The position numbers and the translations under genes were made by a program. A stretch of DNA of 64,000 nucleotides from the NCBI RefSeq assembly GCF_000720455.1, contig NZ_JOAK01000029.1, forward strand, positions 1 to 64,000, in the 5' to 3' direction. This stretch comes from Streptomyces virginiae (GTDB lineage Bacteria; Actinomycetota; Actinomycetes; Streptomycetales; Streptomycetaceae). Of this stretch, positions 1 through 9,357 are shown one piece after another. Below the pieces are notes generated by a model. That model ran no database searches. It was given only the letters and a program-made list of their open reading frames with translations, and was not told where the DNA came from. The first letter of the stretch is position 1, and each line of letters starts with the position of its first letter.

Positions 1-642
1 GACCGCCGCCGCGCATCTCCGACGCCCTGTCCCTGAAATCTGGGACCGGCCCGTTCCTTTGGGGGCTTCCCGGCAGTCTTTCGGATTTCCGTGGCGGGGT
101 GGGCGGTCAAGGGTGGAGCGCAGCGACATCGCGTAGCGACGCGACGAAGGAGCGCCCTTGAGGGGCCGGTCCGACGCGGAGAGACGATGGGACTGACGGG
201 AAACCCCCAAATCCTCTCTGATCCCGCCCGAGTGGATCCCGCCCTCCCGGCCCCCTCCTCCTTCCGGTCCCGCCCGGGTGGCTTCCGCCTTCCCCGGCCC
301 CCTCCTCTTTTCGGCGCCGACCGGGCGGTTCCCGCCCCTCCCCGCTGCCCGGGGAGTCGTCCGGTGGGAGTTTCTGATCGGATGTCGATGTCGATTTCTT
401 GGAATGCGCTTTCATGTAATTCGTAACCGGAAATGAATTCCAGGCTCAAGAGATTCGTTTCTCCGTGAATGGTAGCGCATGATTCGCGGGAAGTTCGCCG
501 ACACGGCAATGAGTGTTTCCGGGTTTGTGGTGTTCGGTGAGTAGTATTCCCTTGCTCGGATTGCGACCCCATGTGCAGGCTCGCCGTATCGGGCTGATCG
601 CGCAGGGGTTCATGCCGTCTTCACTACAGAAAGAAGGCTCCC
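1..642. other. Intergenic region, no supported gene
   Basis: No reading frame here looks like a real gene; the frames present are arginine/proline-rich products of GC-rich DNA. From about 380 to 640 the base composition is clearly more AT-rich than the rest of the window, with stretches such as tgtcgatttcttgg and gaaatgaattcc. This AT-rich part probably holds the promoter of the small gene that starts at 643. No clear -35/-10 pair could be assigned. Confidence 0.5.
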
Positions 643-837
643 ATGGCCATCCCCCTCCCCAACGACGTGACGACCTTCCAGGACAACTGGCGCTTCTGTA
701 ACCACTGTTACTCCCTGTGGTGGAACGGCCGCCCCGACAACGGGGCCTGTCCCTCGGGCAACTCCCCGGACGGGCAGCACCACGGTCAGGGGAGCTGGAA
801 CTTCTACCTGCCGGCCAATCCCAGTGAGTCCATCTGA
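643..837 (+). CDS. Small Cys/Trp-motif protein (64 aa)
   Basis: A 64-residue protein with no signal peptide or membrane segment. Residues 16-22 read WRFCNHC, followed by Leu-Trp-Trp-Asn-Gly, a third Cys in GACPSG near residue 35, a His pair in GQHHGQGS near 46, and an aromatic end NFYL. From memory this matches one unit of a motif repeated in larger bacterial proteins (W-R-W-C-x-x-C-x-x-L-F/W-x-G, then G-V/A-C-P-x-G, then H-x-x-G-S-x-N-Y). The conserved Cys and His residues suggest a metal-binding or tightly folded unit. Start: ATG at 643 with a GAAGG site 7-8 nt upstream (agaaagaaggctccc). It is followed by a strong terminator and is probably monocistronic. Its function is unknown; a free-standing single unit is unusual. 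Confidence 0.75.
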   Translation: MAIPLPNDVTTFQDNWRFCNHCYSLWWNGRPDNGACPSGNSPDGQHHGQGSWNFYLPANPSESI

Positions 838-971
838 TTCGACCGGGTGAGGGCGTGAAATTCTCGCCGCCATTGGTCCGGGCGGATTTGGTTGCCGTTT
901 TGATCAATGTCGGGGGCGGTGTGGAAAACGCCTCGCGTTCCGGCGGAGAACGTCGCTCGGCCCGTGCTTGA

Positions 972-1012
972 GCGAATACCCCCGACTGCCGAAATCAGTC
1001 GGGGGTATTCGC
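972..1012. terminator. Bidirectional hairpin terminator
   Basis: A perfect 16-bp inverted repeat GCGAATACCCCCGACT / AGTCGGGGGTATTCGC with a 9-nt loop. It lies between the small + strand gene ending at 837 and the - strand VOC gene ending at 1078, so it can end transcription from both sides. There is no U-tract, as is common in Streptomyces. Confidence 0.85.
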
Positions 1013-1077
1013 GTCCGGGTTCCTTCCGGCTGCTGTCGCGGATGGTGCGGCAGCAGGCGGAAGGGAGGGGGGCCGGG

Positions 1078-1884
1078 TCAGGCGGGCTGTTCCGGGGCGG
1101 TCGCCGTGATCACCGAGAAGGCGCCGCCCTGGGGGTCGGCGAGGACGGCCATGCGGCCCGCCACCATGTCGAAGGCCGGGGCCATGACGCTGCCTCCGGC
1201 GCGTACGGTGGCGGCCTGGATCTCGTCGACGTCGTCGACGTGGAAGTACGGCATCCAGTGCGGCGGCACCCCGGCCGGCAGCTTGGCGAGGTCCATCATC
1301 CCGCCGACGGCCCGGTCGCCGACCTTGAACTCGGTGTACTCCCCGGCGTCGGGCATCTGGGACTTGGCCGTGGTGACGGGGAGGATGGCGGTGTAGAACG
1401 CGGCCGCGGCGGGGACGTCGCCGGTGCTCAGCTCGTTCCAGATCAGGGCGCCGTGCTCGTTGACGATGCCCGCGCCGTCGAAGGTGCCGGCCTGCCACAG
1501 GCCGACGGCGGCGCCGGTCGGGTCGGTGATCACGGCCATCCGGCCGAGGTCCATGACGTCCATCGCGCCCATCATCACCGAGCCGCCCGCGTCGGTGACC
1601 GACTTGAGGGTGGAGTCGAGGGAGTCGGTGGCCAGGTACGTGGTCCACGCGGTAGGCGGCATCGGGTCGGGCACGGTGCCGTCCGGGTTCGAAGCCTTCA
1701 TGATGCCGGCGACGGGCTTGCCCTTGAGGAGGCAGACGGAGTAGCCGCCCTGCTCGGCCGGGCCGACCTCGCCCTGCCAGCCGAACAGGTCGCAGTAGAA
1801 GTCCAGGGCCGCCTGCTGGTCGGGGACCATCAGGTCGATCCAGCACGGGGTGCCGGGCTTGTAGGGGCCGTTCATGTCGGGCAC
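1078..1884 (-). CDS. VOC family protein with two glyoxalase-like domains
   Basis: 268 aa. Two successive vicinal-oxygen-chelate modules are visible. The first, about residues 8-125, begins PGTPCWIDLMVPDQQAALDF with the usual FY..LFGW pattern. The second, about 138-265, begins near GALIWNELSTGDVPAAAAFY and ends in DPQGGAFSV. The duplicated layout and length are typical of Streptomyces VOC proteins annotated as glyoxalase/bleomycin-resistance-like or hydroxylase. Reaction and substrate cannot be read from the sequence. It is flanked by terminators on both sides and so is probably transcribed alone. No signal peptide; expected to be cytosolic. Confidence 0.88.
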   Translation of the reverse strand: MPDMNGPYKPGTPCWIDLMVPDQQAALDFYCDLFGWQGEVGPAEQGGYSVCLLKGKPVAGIMKASNPDGTVPDPMPPTAWTTYLATDSLDSTLKSVTDAGGSVMMGAMDVMDLGRMAVITDPTGAAVGLWQAGTFDGAGIVNEHGALIWNELSTGDVPAAAAFYTAILPVTTAKSQMPDAGEYTEFKVGDRAVGGMMDLAKLPAGVPPHWMPYFHVDDVDEIQAATVRAGGSVMAPAFDMVAGRMAVLADPQGGAFSVITATAPEQPA

Positions 1885-2039
1885 GGATGCCTCCGCTGGT
1901 GGATGGGGGAAGGACGCGCCGTCCCCTACCCGCCCCGCACACCCCGAATCGACCCATTCGGGTGACCTGCACCAGGGCGCCGACTTCGCCGGCCGTCGCC
2001 GAGATCACGGGACGGCCCGCACGGCGCACCTCGGCCGAA

Positions 2040-2082
2040 ACGGCGCTGTCCCCCTGGCCGAAGGCCAGGGGGACAGCGCCGT
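2040..2082 (-). terminator. Terminator after argS
   Basis: A near-perfect 20-bp stem, ACGGCGCTGTCCCCCTGGCC pairing with GGCCAGGGGGACAGCGCCGT, around a GAA loop. It lies immediately past the argS stop codon (2091) and before the VOC start, so it separates the two minus-strand genes. Confidence 0.88.
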
Positions 2083-2090
2083 CAGGTCGG

Positions 2091-3869
2091 TCAGAGCTTC
2101 TCGGGGGTGCGGATGCCCAGGAGCGACATGCCCTTCGCGAGGGTGCGCGCCGTCAGGTCGGCCAGGAAGAGCCGGTTCTCGCCCACGACCTGGCCCGGGT
2201 CCGGCTTCACGACCGGGCACTGGTCGTAGAACGTCGTGAACAGCGACGACAGCTGGTAGAGGTACGCCGCCACCTTGTGCGGGGCGTGCTCCGCGGCCGC
2301 CTCGGCGATCAGCTCGCCGAAGCCGTCCAGGTGCAGGCCCAGCGCGCGCTCGGCCGGGGCCAGCTCCAGCTCCGGGTGGGCGACCGGCTTGCGGTCGCCG
2401 GCCCGGCGCAGGATCGACTTGATCCGGGCGTACGCGTACTGCAGGTACACGGACGTGTCGCCGTTCAGCGAGACCATCTGGTCCAGGTCGAACTTGTAGT
2501 CCCGCGCGGCCGACGTCGACAGGTCGGCGTACTTCACCGCGCCGATGCCGACGTACTGGCCGTTCTCGACGATCTCCGCCTCCGTCAGACCGACCTTCTC
2601 GGCCTTCTCCCGGACCACGGCCGTCGCCCGCTCCACGGCCTCGTCGAGCAGGTCCACCAGCCGGACCGTCTCGCCCTCACGGGTCTTGAACGGCTTGCCG
2701 TCCTTGCCGAGGACCGTGCCGAAGGCCAGCTGCACGGCCTTGACGTCGTCGTTCAGCCAGCCCGCCCGGCGCGCCGTCTCGAAGACCATCTTGAAGTGCA
2801 GCGACTGCCGCGCGTCCACCACGTAGATCAGCTCGGTCGCCCCGAGGTTGGTCACGCGGTCACGGATCGCCGACAGGTCGGTCGCCGCGTAGCCGAAACC
2901 GCCGTCCGACTTCTGCACGATCAGCGGGGTCGGGTTGCCGTCCGGGCCCTTGACGTCCTCGAAGAACACGCACAGCGCGCCGTTGGAGCGGACCGCGACG
3001 CCCGACTCCTCCAGCAGCTTGCACGTCTCGACCAGCATGTCGTTGTAGCCGGACTCGCCGACCACGTCCGGGTCCTGGATGTCCATGTCCAGCTTGTTGA
3101 AGACCGAGTAGAAGTAGATCTTCGACTCGTCCACGAACCGCTGCCACAGCGCCAGCGTCTCCGGCTCGCCCGCCTGCAGGTCCACCACACGCGCCCGGGC
3201 CCGCGTCTTGAACTCCTCGTCGGAGTCGAAGAGGGCGCGAGAAGCCTTGTACAGGCGGTTGAGGTTCGACATGGCCTCCTCACCGGAAGCCTGCTCGTCG
3301 CCGTCGCCGGACTTGTGGTCCAGCTCGTGCGGGTGCTCCAGCAGGTACTGGATGAGCATGCCGAACTGGGTGCCCCAGTCGCCGATGTGGTGGCGCCGGA
3401 CCACCTTCTCGCCGGTGAACTCCAGGATCTCCACCATCGCCGCACCGATCACGGCGGACCGCAGGTGCCCGACGTGCATCTCCTTGGCGACGTTCGGCTG
3501 CGCGTAGTCGATCACCGTCGTGCCGGCGGACGCGTTCAGCGGCACGCCGAGCCGGTCGTCCGCCGCGCGGGCGGCAAGCGTCGAGATGATCGCCCGGTCG
3601 GCGACCGTGATGTTCAGGAAGCCGGGGCCCGAGACCTCGATCTCCTGGATCAGCTCACCGGTCGGGATGCCCTCGACCACGGTCGTGGCCAGCTCGCGCG
3701 GGTTGGCCTTCGCCTTCTTCGCGAGTGCCAGGATGCCGTTGGCCTGGAAGTCGGCCCGGTCACTTCGTCGCAGCAGCGGGTCGGCGCCACCGGCCTCCGG
3801 CAGGGCGGAGGCGAGGGCGTCGGCGACGCGCTGGTTGACGGACGAAGCGAGCGAAGGGACCGAGGCCAT
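2091..3869 (-). CDS. argS: Arginyl-tRNA synthetase
   Basis: 592 aa class I synthetase that charges tRNA-Arg with arginine in the cytosol. The N-terminal Add-1 tRNA-binding domain (residues about 1-95, containing SGPGFLNI) precedes the catalytic core with the HIGH-type motif HVGHLR near residue 130. The C-terminal DALR anticodon-binding domain ends in [16 protein letters not shown], typical of bacterial ArgRS. The ATG at 3869 is chosen because AGGA lies 10 nt upstream and the protein begins [15 protein letters not shown], a usual N-terminus; the frame is open to 3962 but that extension looks non-coding. It is divergent from lysS with a 191-bp shared promoter region. Confidence 0.97.
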   Translation of the reverse strand: MASVPSLASSVNQRVADALASALPEAGGADPLLRRSDRADFQANGILALAKKAKANPRELATTVVEGIPTGELIQEIEVSGPGFLNITVADRAIISTLAARAADDRLGVPLNASAGTTVIDYAQPNVAKEMHVGHLRSAVIGAAMVEILEFTGEKVVRRHHIGDWGTQFGMLIQYLLEHPHELDHKSGDGDEQASGEEAMSNLNRLYKASRALFDSDEEFKTRARARVVDLQAGEPETLALWQRFVDESKIYFYSVFNKLDMDIQDPDVVGESGYNDMLVETCKLLEESGVAVRSNGALCVFFEDVKGPDGNPTPLIVQKSDGGFGYAATDLSAIRDRVTNLGATELIYVVDARQSLHFKMVFETARRAGWLNDDVKAVQLAFGTVLGKDGKPFKTREGETVRLVDLLDEAVERATAVVREKAEKVGLTEAEIVENGQYVGIGAVKYADLSTSAARDYKFDLDQMVSLNGDTSVYLQYAYARIKSILRRAGDRKPVAHPELELAPAERALGLHLDGFGELIAEAAAEHAPHKVAAYLYQLSSLFTTFYDQCPVVKPDPGQVVGENRLFLADLTARTLAKGMSLLGIRTPEKL

Positions 3870-4060
3870 GAGCTGCCGTTCCTGTGAGGTTTCGTACGTG
3901 GGTCGTACGCGGTGCGTACTTGGGTCTTCCGACAAGTGCCGAGTATCCCACGCGGGCGCCATCCGTTTCGCGGGATATCACTGGGCGGAAGCAACCCCGG
4001 AGTGGCCGCTTCCGTCTGGGAGAATGGCCGAAGCCAGCATTCGAGATAGAAGGACGTGTC

Positions 4061-5800
4061 GTGGCTCAGAGCGCGCAGAGCAGCACCGAGACCGACTGGG
4101 TCTCCCGTTTCGCGGACGAGGTCATCGCCGAGGCGGAGCGCCGAGCCCCGGGCAAAACCCTCGTCGTCGCGTCCGGCCTCTCCCCCTCCGGCCCGGTCCA
4201 CCTGGGCAACCTCCGCGAGGTCATGACCCCGCACCTGGTCGCCGACGAGATCCGCCGCCGCGGTCACGAGGTCCGCCACCTCATCTCGTGGGACGACTAC
4301 GACCGTTTCCGCAAGGTCCCCAAGGGCATCCCCGGCGTCACCGAGGAATCGCACGCCCAGCACATCGGGCGCCCGCTGACCGCCGTCCCCGCCCCCGAGG
4401 GCTCCGCCTACCCGAACTGGGCCGAGCACTTCAAGGCCGCCATGGCCGAGTCGCTGGCCGAGCTCGGCGTCGAATACGACCCGATCAGCCAGACCGAGCA
4501 GTACACCACCGGTGTCTACCGCGAGCAGATCCTGCACGCGATGAAGCACCGCGGCGACATCGACGCAGTCCTCGCCCAGTACCGCACCAAGGTCAAGCCG
4601 GGCGGCAAGAAGCCCCAGCAGAAGCAGGTCGACGAAGCCGAGCTGGAAGCCGCCGAGGGCTCCGGCGCCGCCGCCGAGGACGACGGCAGCGCCGGCGAGG
4701 GCGGCTACTTCCCGTACAAGCCGTACTGCGGCCAGTGCGGCAAGGACTTCACCAAGGTCACCTCGTACGACGACGAGACCACCGAGATGACCTACGTCTG
4801 CACCGAGGACGAGTTCACCGAGACGGTCAAGCTCAGCGAGTTCAACCGCGGCAAGCTCGTCTGGAAGGTCGACTGGCCCATGCGCTGGGCCTACGAGGGC
4901 GTGATCTTCGAGCCCTCCGGCGTCGACCACTCCTCGCCCGGCTCCTCCTTCCAGGTCGGCGGCCAGATCGTCCACATCTTCGGCGGCGAGCAGCCCATCG
5001 GCCCGATGTACGCCTTCGTCGGCATCAGCGGCATGGCCAAGATGTCCTCCAGCAAGGGCGGGGTCTTCACCCCCGGCGACGCCCTGAAGATCATGGAGCC
5101 GCAGCTCCTGCGCTGGCTCTACGCCCGCCGCCGGCCCAACCAGTCCTTCAAGATCGCCTTCGACCAGGAGATCCAGCGCCTCTACGACGAGTGGGACAAG
5201 CTGGAGAGCAAGGTGGCGGACGGCTCCGTGCTGCCCGCCGACGCCGCCGCCCACAGCCGCGCCGTCCGGGTCGCCTCGCACGAGCTGCCCCGCACCCCCC
5301 GCCCCCTCCCGTACCGCACCCTCGCCTCGGTCGTCGACATCACCGCGGGCCACGACGAGCAGACCCTGCGCATCCTGGCCGACCTCGACCCGTCGCAGCC
5401 CCTCACCACCCTCGACGAGGTCCGGCCGCGCCTGGACCGCGCCGAGAACTGGATCACCACCCAGGTCCCGGCCGACCAGCGCACCCTCGTACGCGAGGAC
5501 GCCGACACCGAGCTCCTGTCCTCCCTGGACGACGAGGGCCGCGAGTCCCTGCGCCTGCTCCTGGAAGGCCTCGACTCCCACTGGTCGCTCGACGGACTCA
5601 CCACCCTCGTCTACGGCGTCCCGAAGGTCATGGCCGGACTGGAACCCGACGCCAAGCCCACCCCCGAGCTCAAGGTCGCCCAGCGCACCTTCTTCGCGCT
5701 GCTCTACCGGCTCCTCGTCACCCGCGAGACCGGACCGCGACTGCCCACGCTGCTCCTCGCCGTCGGCGCGGACCGCGTGCGCAAGCTGCTCGCCGTCTGA
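4061..5800 (+). CDS. lysS: Lysyl-tRNA synthetase, class I
   Basis: 579 aa. This is the archaeal-type class I LysRS rather than the class II enzyme of most bacteria. Evidence: the HIGH-like motif PVHLGN at about residues 46-51, KMSSSKG at about 327-333, and the class I hallmark SPSGPVHLGNLREV. A CGQC pair near 224 is the expected start of a zinc site. An Ala/Glu/Gly/Asp-rich insertion at about 192-215 looks like a flexible linker. Start: GTG at 4061 behind AGAAGGA (spacing 7 nt); the frame is open further upstream but has no ribosome site. The C-terminal half is the all-helical anticodon-binding region. Divergent from argS, with a strong terminator downstream. Confidence 0.96.
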   Translation: MAQSAQSSTETDWVSRFADEVIAEAERRAPGKTLVVASGLSPSGPVHLGNLREVMTPHLVADEIRRRGHEVRHLISWDDYDRFRKVPKGIPGVTEESHAQHIGRPLTAVPAPEGSAYPNWAEHFKAAMAESLAELGVEYDPISQTEQYTTGVYREQILHAMKHRGDIDAVLAQYRTKVKPGGKKPQQKQVDEAELEAAEGSGAAAEDDGSAGEGGYFPYKPYCGQCGKDFTKVTSYDDETTEMTYVCTEDEFTETVKLSEFNRGKLVWKVDWPMRWAYEGVIFEPSGVDHSSPGSSFQVGGQIVHIFGGEQPIGPMYAFVGISGMAKMSSSKGGVFTPGDALKIMEPQLLRWLYARRRPNQSFKIAFDQEIQRLYDEWDKLESKVADGSVLPADAAAHSRAVRVASHELPRTPRPLPYRTLASVVDITAGHDEQTLRILADLDPSQPLTTLDEVRPRLDRAENWITTQVPADQRTLVREDADTELLSSLDDEGRESLRLLLEGLDSHWSLDGLTTLVYGVPKVMAGLEPDAKPTPELKVAQRTFFALLYRLLVTRETGPRLPTLLLAVGADRVRKLLAV

Positions 5801-5838
5801 CACCCCGCCACCACGGGCGGACACGCGGACCGGACACA

Positions 5839-5876
5839 CGGAAGGGCCCGCACCCCTCGGGGTGCGGGCCCTTCCG
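5839..5876. terminator. Terminator between lysS and the DUF2637 gene
   Basis: An 18-bp inverted repeat (GGAAGGGCCCGCACCCC / GGGGTGCGGGCCCTTCC at its core) around a tight CTCG turn. It lies between the convergent lysS and DUF2637 genes. Confidence 0.9.
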
Positions 5877-5899
5877 CATACCGGGACCAGCCTGCACGG

Positions 5900-7240
5900 C
5901 TACGCCGGCTCGGCCTCCCGGTCGGTGTGGTGCTGCTGCCTGAACGACGGGATCATCCGACGCAGCAGCGAACCGCTGCGCGGGTGCGTCACGCCAAAGC
6001 GGTCCGCCAGCGTTATGTCGAGGGCTTCGGCGGTCGGGTAGTCCTGCGTCTCCTCGACCAGCGCACAGAACACCTTGTACGCGATCTGCGCGAACTCGAC
6101 CTCGTCCGGCGACTCCGGCTCCGGCACCTGCTGCGGCGAGTACGCGTCCGGCGCCGCCTCGTGCCGCGGCTCCGGGATCGGCAGCTGCTGCGCCTGCTGC
6201 GCCTGCTGCTCGTCCGGGCCCATCGGGGGCAGCACCGGGGTCGGCTCCAGCCCCTCCACGTACTGCGGGTTGTAGCCACCCTCGTACACGGCCTGCGGCG
6301 CCTTCGGACCGGCGAACCAGGCACTGTTGTGGGCCGCCGGCATCGCCGTCGGATCCACCGCGAACGCCGGCGCGACATGGGCGACCGCCCCGGGCACCGC
6401 CTGCTGGGCCAAAGCCTGCGCCTGGGCCTGCGCCTGTTCCAGGGCCTGTTCCGGGGTCTGGCTCCCGTCCGGCTGCGGCATGCCCGCCGCCGACGTCTCC
6501 AGCGCCGGAACCGTACCCGCGAGCTGCTGCTCCAGCGGCGGCAACACCGCCGGGTCGATCCCCGTCGACGCCAGCGCGTCCGGCGCCGTCTGCGAGAGCG
6601 GCACACCGATCCGCGCCAGCTTCAGCGGCATCAACGCCTCCACCGGCGCCTTCTGCCGCCAGAAACGCCCGTACCGCGCCTGCAGCCGCGCCTGGTAGAT
6701 CAGCCGGTCCTGCTCCATGCCGATCGCCTGCTCGTAGGAGCGCAGCTCCCACAGCTTCATCCGCCGCCACAGCTTGAACGTCGGCAACGGCGACAACAGC
6801 CACCGCGTGATGCGCACGCCCTCCATGTGCCGGTCCGCGGTGATGTCCGCGATCCGGCCCACCGCGTGCCGGGCGGCCTCCACCGTCACCACGAACAGGA
6901 TCGGGATCACGGCATGCATGCCGACGCCGAGCGGATCCGGCCACGACGCCGCGCCGTTGAACGCGATCGTCGCCGCCGTCAGCAACCACGCCGTCTGACG
7001 CAACAGCGGGAAGGGGATCCGCAGCCATGTCAGCAGCAGGTCCAGCGCCAGCAGGACACAGATGCCGGCATCGATGCCGATCGGGAACACCAGGGAGAAA
7101 CTGCCGAAGCCCTTCTTCTCCGCGAGCTCGCGCACCGCGGCGTACGAGCCCGCGAAGCCGATGCCCGCGATGACGACGGCTCCGGCGACCACGACACCGA
7201 TGAGTATTCGGTGCGTACGAGTCAGCTGCATCGCGGCCAC
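5900..7240 (-). CDS. DUF2637 (SpdB-like) membrane protein
   Basis: 446 aa. The N-terminal quarter has four hydrophobic segments (about residues 8-28, 45-62, 75-92 and 100-120) in the layout of DUF2637 proteins, with the family-like stretch FGSFSLVFPIGIDAG. A basic cytosolic helix follows (WRRMKLWELRSYEQAIG), then a Gln/Ala/Pro-rich low-complexity linker (about 220-370). A C-terminal globular segment (about 375-440) with ADRFGVTHPRSGSLLRR could be a winged-helix-like DNA-binding unit. DUF2637 proteins occur on actinomycete plasmids near spread genes and as chromosomal copies beside lysS; their biochemical role is not known. Start: GTG at 7240 with GGGGAGGGG 7 nt upstream, preferred to the upstream frame without a ribosome site. 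Confidence 0.85.
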   Translation of the reverse strand: MAAMQLTRTHRILIGVVVAGAVVIAGIGFAGSYAAVRELAEKKGFGSFSLVFPIGIDAGICVLLALDLLLTWLRIPFPLLRQTAWLLTAATIAFNGAASWPDPLGVGMHAVIPILFVVTVEAARHAVGRIADITADRHMEGVRITRWLLSPLPTFKLWRRMKLWELRSYEQAIGMEQDRLIYQARLQARYGRFWRQKAPVEALMPLKLARIGVPLSQTAPDALASTGIDPAVLPPLEQQLAGTVPALETSAAGMPQPDGSQTPEQALEQAQAQAQALAQQAVPGAVAHVAPAFAVDPTAMPAAHNSAWFAGPKAPQAVYEGGYNPQYVEGLEPTPVLPPMGPDEQQAQQAQQLPIPEPRHEAAPDAYSPQQVPEPESPDEVEFAQIAYKVFCALVEETQDYPTAEALDITLADRFGVTHPRSGSLLRRMIPSFRQQHHTDREAEPA

Positions 7241-7370
7241 CCGCGATCCCCTCCCCTTGTCGAGCACAAACCGAGCGCTTACCGCGCCTTTATGGAGCCG
7301 CGGCAGGCACAGCGTACGGGTGACTGGATGTCAGCGCTCCAGGAGGCCCCGACCCGACCCGCCACCACTG

Positions 7371-8132
7371 CTACTGGGGCTGGGGAGACTGCGGCTGCTC
7401 CGCCGGCTTGTTGGCGGTCGCGACCGAGGCCACGGCCTCCTTCGCCGCGGTGAGCGCGTCCTGCAGCAGCTTCGCCTGGTCCGGAGCGCCGGCACCCTCG
7501 TAGGCAGCACCGTTGTAGTCGAGCGTGACCACCACGTTCTGGGTGCGCGCCACGATCGTCGTGTTGAAGAAGTCGACGTCCTTCTTCACCGAGTACACCA
7601 CCGACGTGCCCTGGTCGCCCAGGCCCTCGGCCGGCTCGGCCTTCACGTTCTGCGCGCCCTCGGTGGCCTTCGCCGCCTCGACCTGCTTGCCGTACTGCTC
7701 CTCGGCCCGCTTGTTGGCGTTGCCGAGCGAGGCGTGCGAGTCGGTACGGAAGAAGGAGAGCGAGAGCCAGCGGTACTGCGAGCCCTTCAGACCGTCCTCG
7801 TCCAGACCGTTCCAGGAGCAGCTGGCACGGCTGGCCAGGTCGTTCGACTTGGTCGCCGTACCGTTCTTGTCCTTCGCCTCCGGTACGAGCGTGTCTATCG
7901 TCGCCGTCTGGAGCGCCTTGCAGGGATCCGGGAGCGCGGCGAACGCCGCCTTCTCCAGCTCCGGCTTCTTCGACTTCTCGCCGGGCTTGGAAGAAGCGGA
8001 CGAACCGGACTTCTTGTCGCCCTTCGCGGCCGATTCCTTGCCCGAGTCGGAGGAACACCCGGCCACGGTGAGGATCACCGGGACGGCTGCGCAGGCGAGA
8101 ACGCGGGTGAGGCGCGAGGCTGATCGGTGCAT
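7371..8132 (-). CDS. DUF3558 family lipoprotein
   Basis: 253 aa secreted lipoprotein. The N-terminus MHRSASRLTRVL is followed by a hydrophobic core and the lipobox VAGC (Cys about 26), then a Ser/Lys-rich linker to about residue 60. The DUF3558 domain shows PCKALQTATIDTLVP and ASCSW: two Cys expected to form a disulfide. A Gln/Pro tail closes the protein. The family occurs in actinobacterial cell envelopes with no assigned activity. A second lipoprotein of the same kind starts 1 kb upstream on the same strand, so this is a likely tandem duplication. An alanine-rich region around LDYNGAAYEGAG matches the C-terminal beta strands of the family. Confidence 0.85.
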   Translation of the reverse strand: MHRSASRLTRVLACAAVPVILTVAGCSSDSGKESAAKGDKKSGSSASSKPGEKSKKPELEKAAFAALPDPCKALQTATIDTLVPEAKDKNGTATKSNDLASRASCSWNGLDEDGLKGSQYRWLSLSFFRTDSHASLGNANKRAEEQYGKQVEAAKATEGAQNVKAEPAEGLGDQGTSVVYSVKKDVDFFNTTIVARTQNVVVTLDYNGAAYEGAGAPDQAKLLQDALTAAKEAVASVATANKPAEQPQSPQPQ

Positions 8133-8245
8133 GGTTCCTTCAGTGCTCTGGGGGTCTTCTTCGGACGCGGGACCCGGTCAACGGTAGCCCGATCGGGTGG
8201 CGGACTGCTGTGCGCGCCGTCACGCCGGGGCGCGGCGCGCACCGC

Positions 8246-9166
8246 TCACTCGTTGAAGCGCTCGGCGAGCGCCAGCGCCAACTGCCGTGCCCTGTCCTGT
8301 GTTTCGGCACTGGACGGGACCGTGCCGGGCAGGGCCGGCTGCACGCTGTACTCGAGCTTGACGATGACATTCGAGGTGCGGAACACAATCCGCACGGTGC
8401 GCGACTGCGCGGCCGTGGCCCCGGCGGGGCTCAGCTTGTCGTCCAGGAAGGCCTCGGTGCCGAGCCCCTCCAGGACGCGCGAGCCGAGCTCGGGCTGCGG
8501 GGACGGGCTCGTGCCGGGGGCCGGCGTTCCCGAGGCCGGCGCCCCGGCCGACGGCGCCCCGGCCGACGGCGCGCCGCTCGCGGGCGGTGCGGGGTTCGCG
8601 GGCGGGGGAGTGGAGGCGGCGGGCCCGGCCGGGTTGCCGGGTCCGGCCGGGTTGGCCGGGTTCGCGGCGCCCGGGCCGGGGGTCGTGGCCGGGCCGGGGA
8701 AGGGCAGGTGGGCGTCCGTGAGCAGGCGTACGTAGACCTGCTTGGCCTTGTCGTCGTCGCTGGCGGTGGCGCGGTCGTAGGAGACGACGCGTTCGAAGCC
8801 GACCGACAGCAGCCGGGTTTCCTCGGGGGTCTGCGCGCTCCAGCGGCAGCCGACGTGCCGGTCGCCGTCGTAGGAGGAGTCGGCGGTGCCCGCGTACATC
8901 TGGTCGAGCTGTTCGGGGGTGAGGCCGTCCGGCTCGGGGAGCATGGCCTTGAGCTTCTTGCTGTCGGCGGCCGCCCTGCAGGGCGCGGGCAGGCTCCGGT
9001 ACTTCCCCGGCTGGGCGGGTGCGGCGGCGCCGCCGCCGGCCTTCGAGTCGCTGGTGCCCGCCCCGTCGCTCCCGCCGGTGCACCCGGTCAGGCCGGCCGC
9101 ACCGGCCGCGAGCGCGGTGAGCATCGCGATGCCGGGCAGGACTCGCCGTACCGCCTTGCGCTGCAC
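8246..9166 (-). CDS. DUF3558-like lipoprotein, second copy
   Basis: 306 aa. Paralogue of the adjacent downstream lipoprotein: same order of lipobox (LTGC near residue 27), linker, LPAPCRAA..., VGCRWSAQ and a C-terminal beta-strand that aligns with VVVTLDYN of the neighbour (here VIVKLEYS). It differs by a long Pro/Ala/Gly insertion (about residues 165-235, with repeats such as GAPSAGAPSAGAPASG) in the middle of the domain. Start: GTG at 9166, with AAGGGAG 9 nt upstream; the GTG six bases further up would be too close to that site. Divergent from rtcB. Envelope-located; function unknown. Confidence 0.8.
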   Translation of the reverse strand: MQRKAVRRVLPGIAMLTALAAGAAGLTGCTGGSDGAGTSDSKAGGGAAAPAQPGKYRSLPAPCRAAADSKKLKAMLPEPDGLTPEQLDQMYAGTADSSYDGDRHVGCRWSAQTPEETRLLSVGFERVVSYDRATASDDDKAKQVYVRLLTDAHLPFPGPATTPGPGAANPANPAGPGNPAGPAASTPPPANPAPPASGAPSAGAPSAGAPASGTPAPGTSPSPQPELGSRVLEGLGTEAFLDDKLSPAGATAAQSRTVRIVFRTSNVIVKLEYSVQPALPGTVPSSAETQDRARQLALALAERFNE

Positions 9167-9357
9167 GTCCACTGGCTCCCTTCGACCGGCGGGCCCCCCG
9201 ACGGTCAGGAAAATGCGTTGCCGCGACTTGGGCGCGGCTGGACACAATGTCTATCGCACACGCTGGTGCTGGCGCCGGTCCCCTGTCGTCTTTGGGATCA
9301 AGAGCGAGGCTTTTGCGCATTCTCACCTTTCTGTTGGTTTCGGGGGATTGATTCCTT

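Noticed and set aside
91..426. Overlapping frames on both strands at the window start
   Set aside because: Arg/Pro-rich, no ribosome site or family features, composition unlike neighbouring genes.
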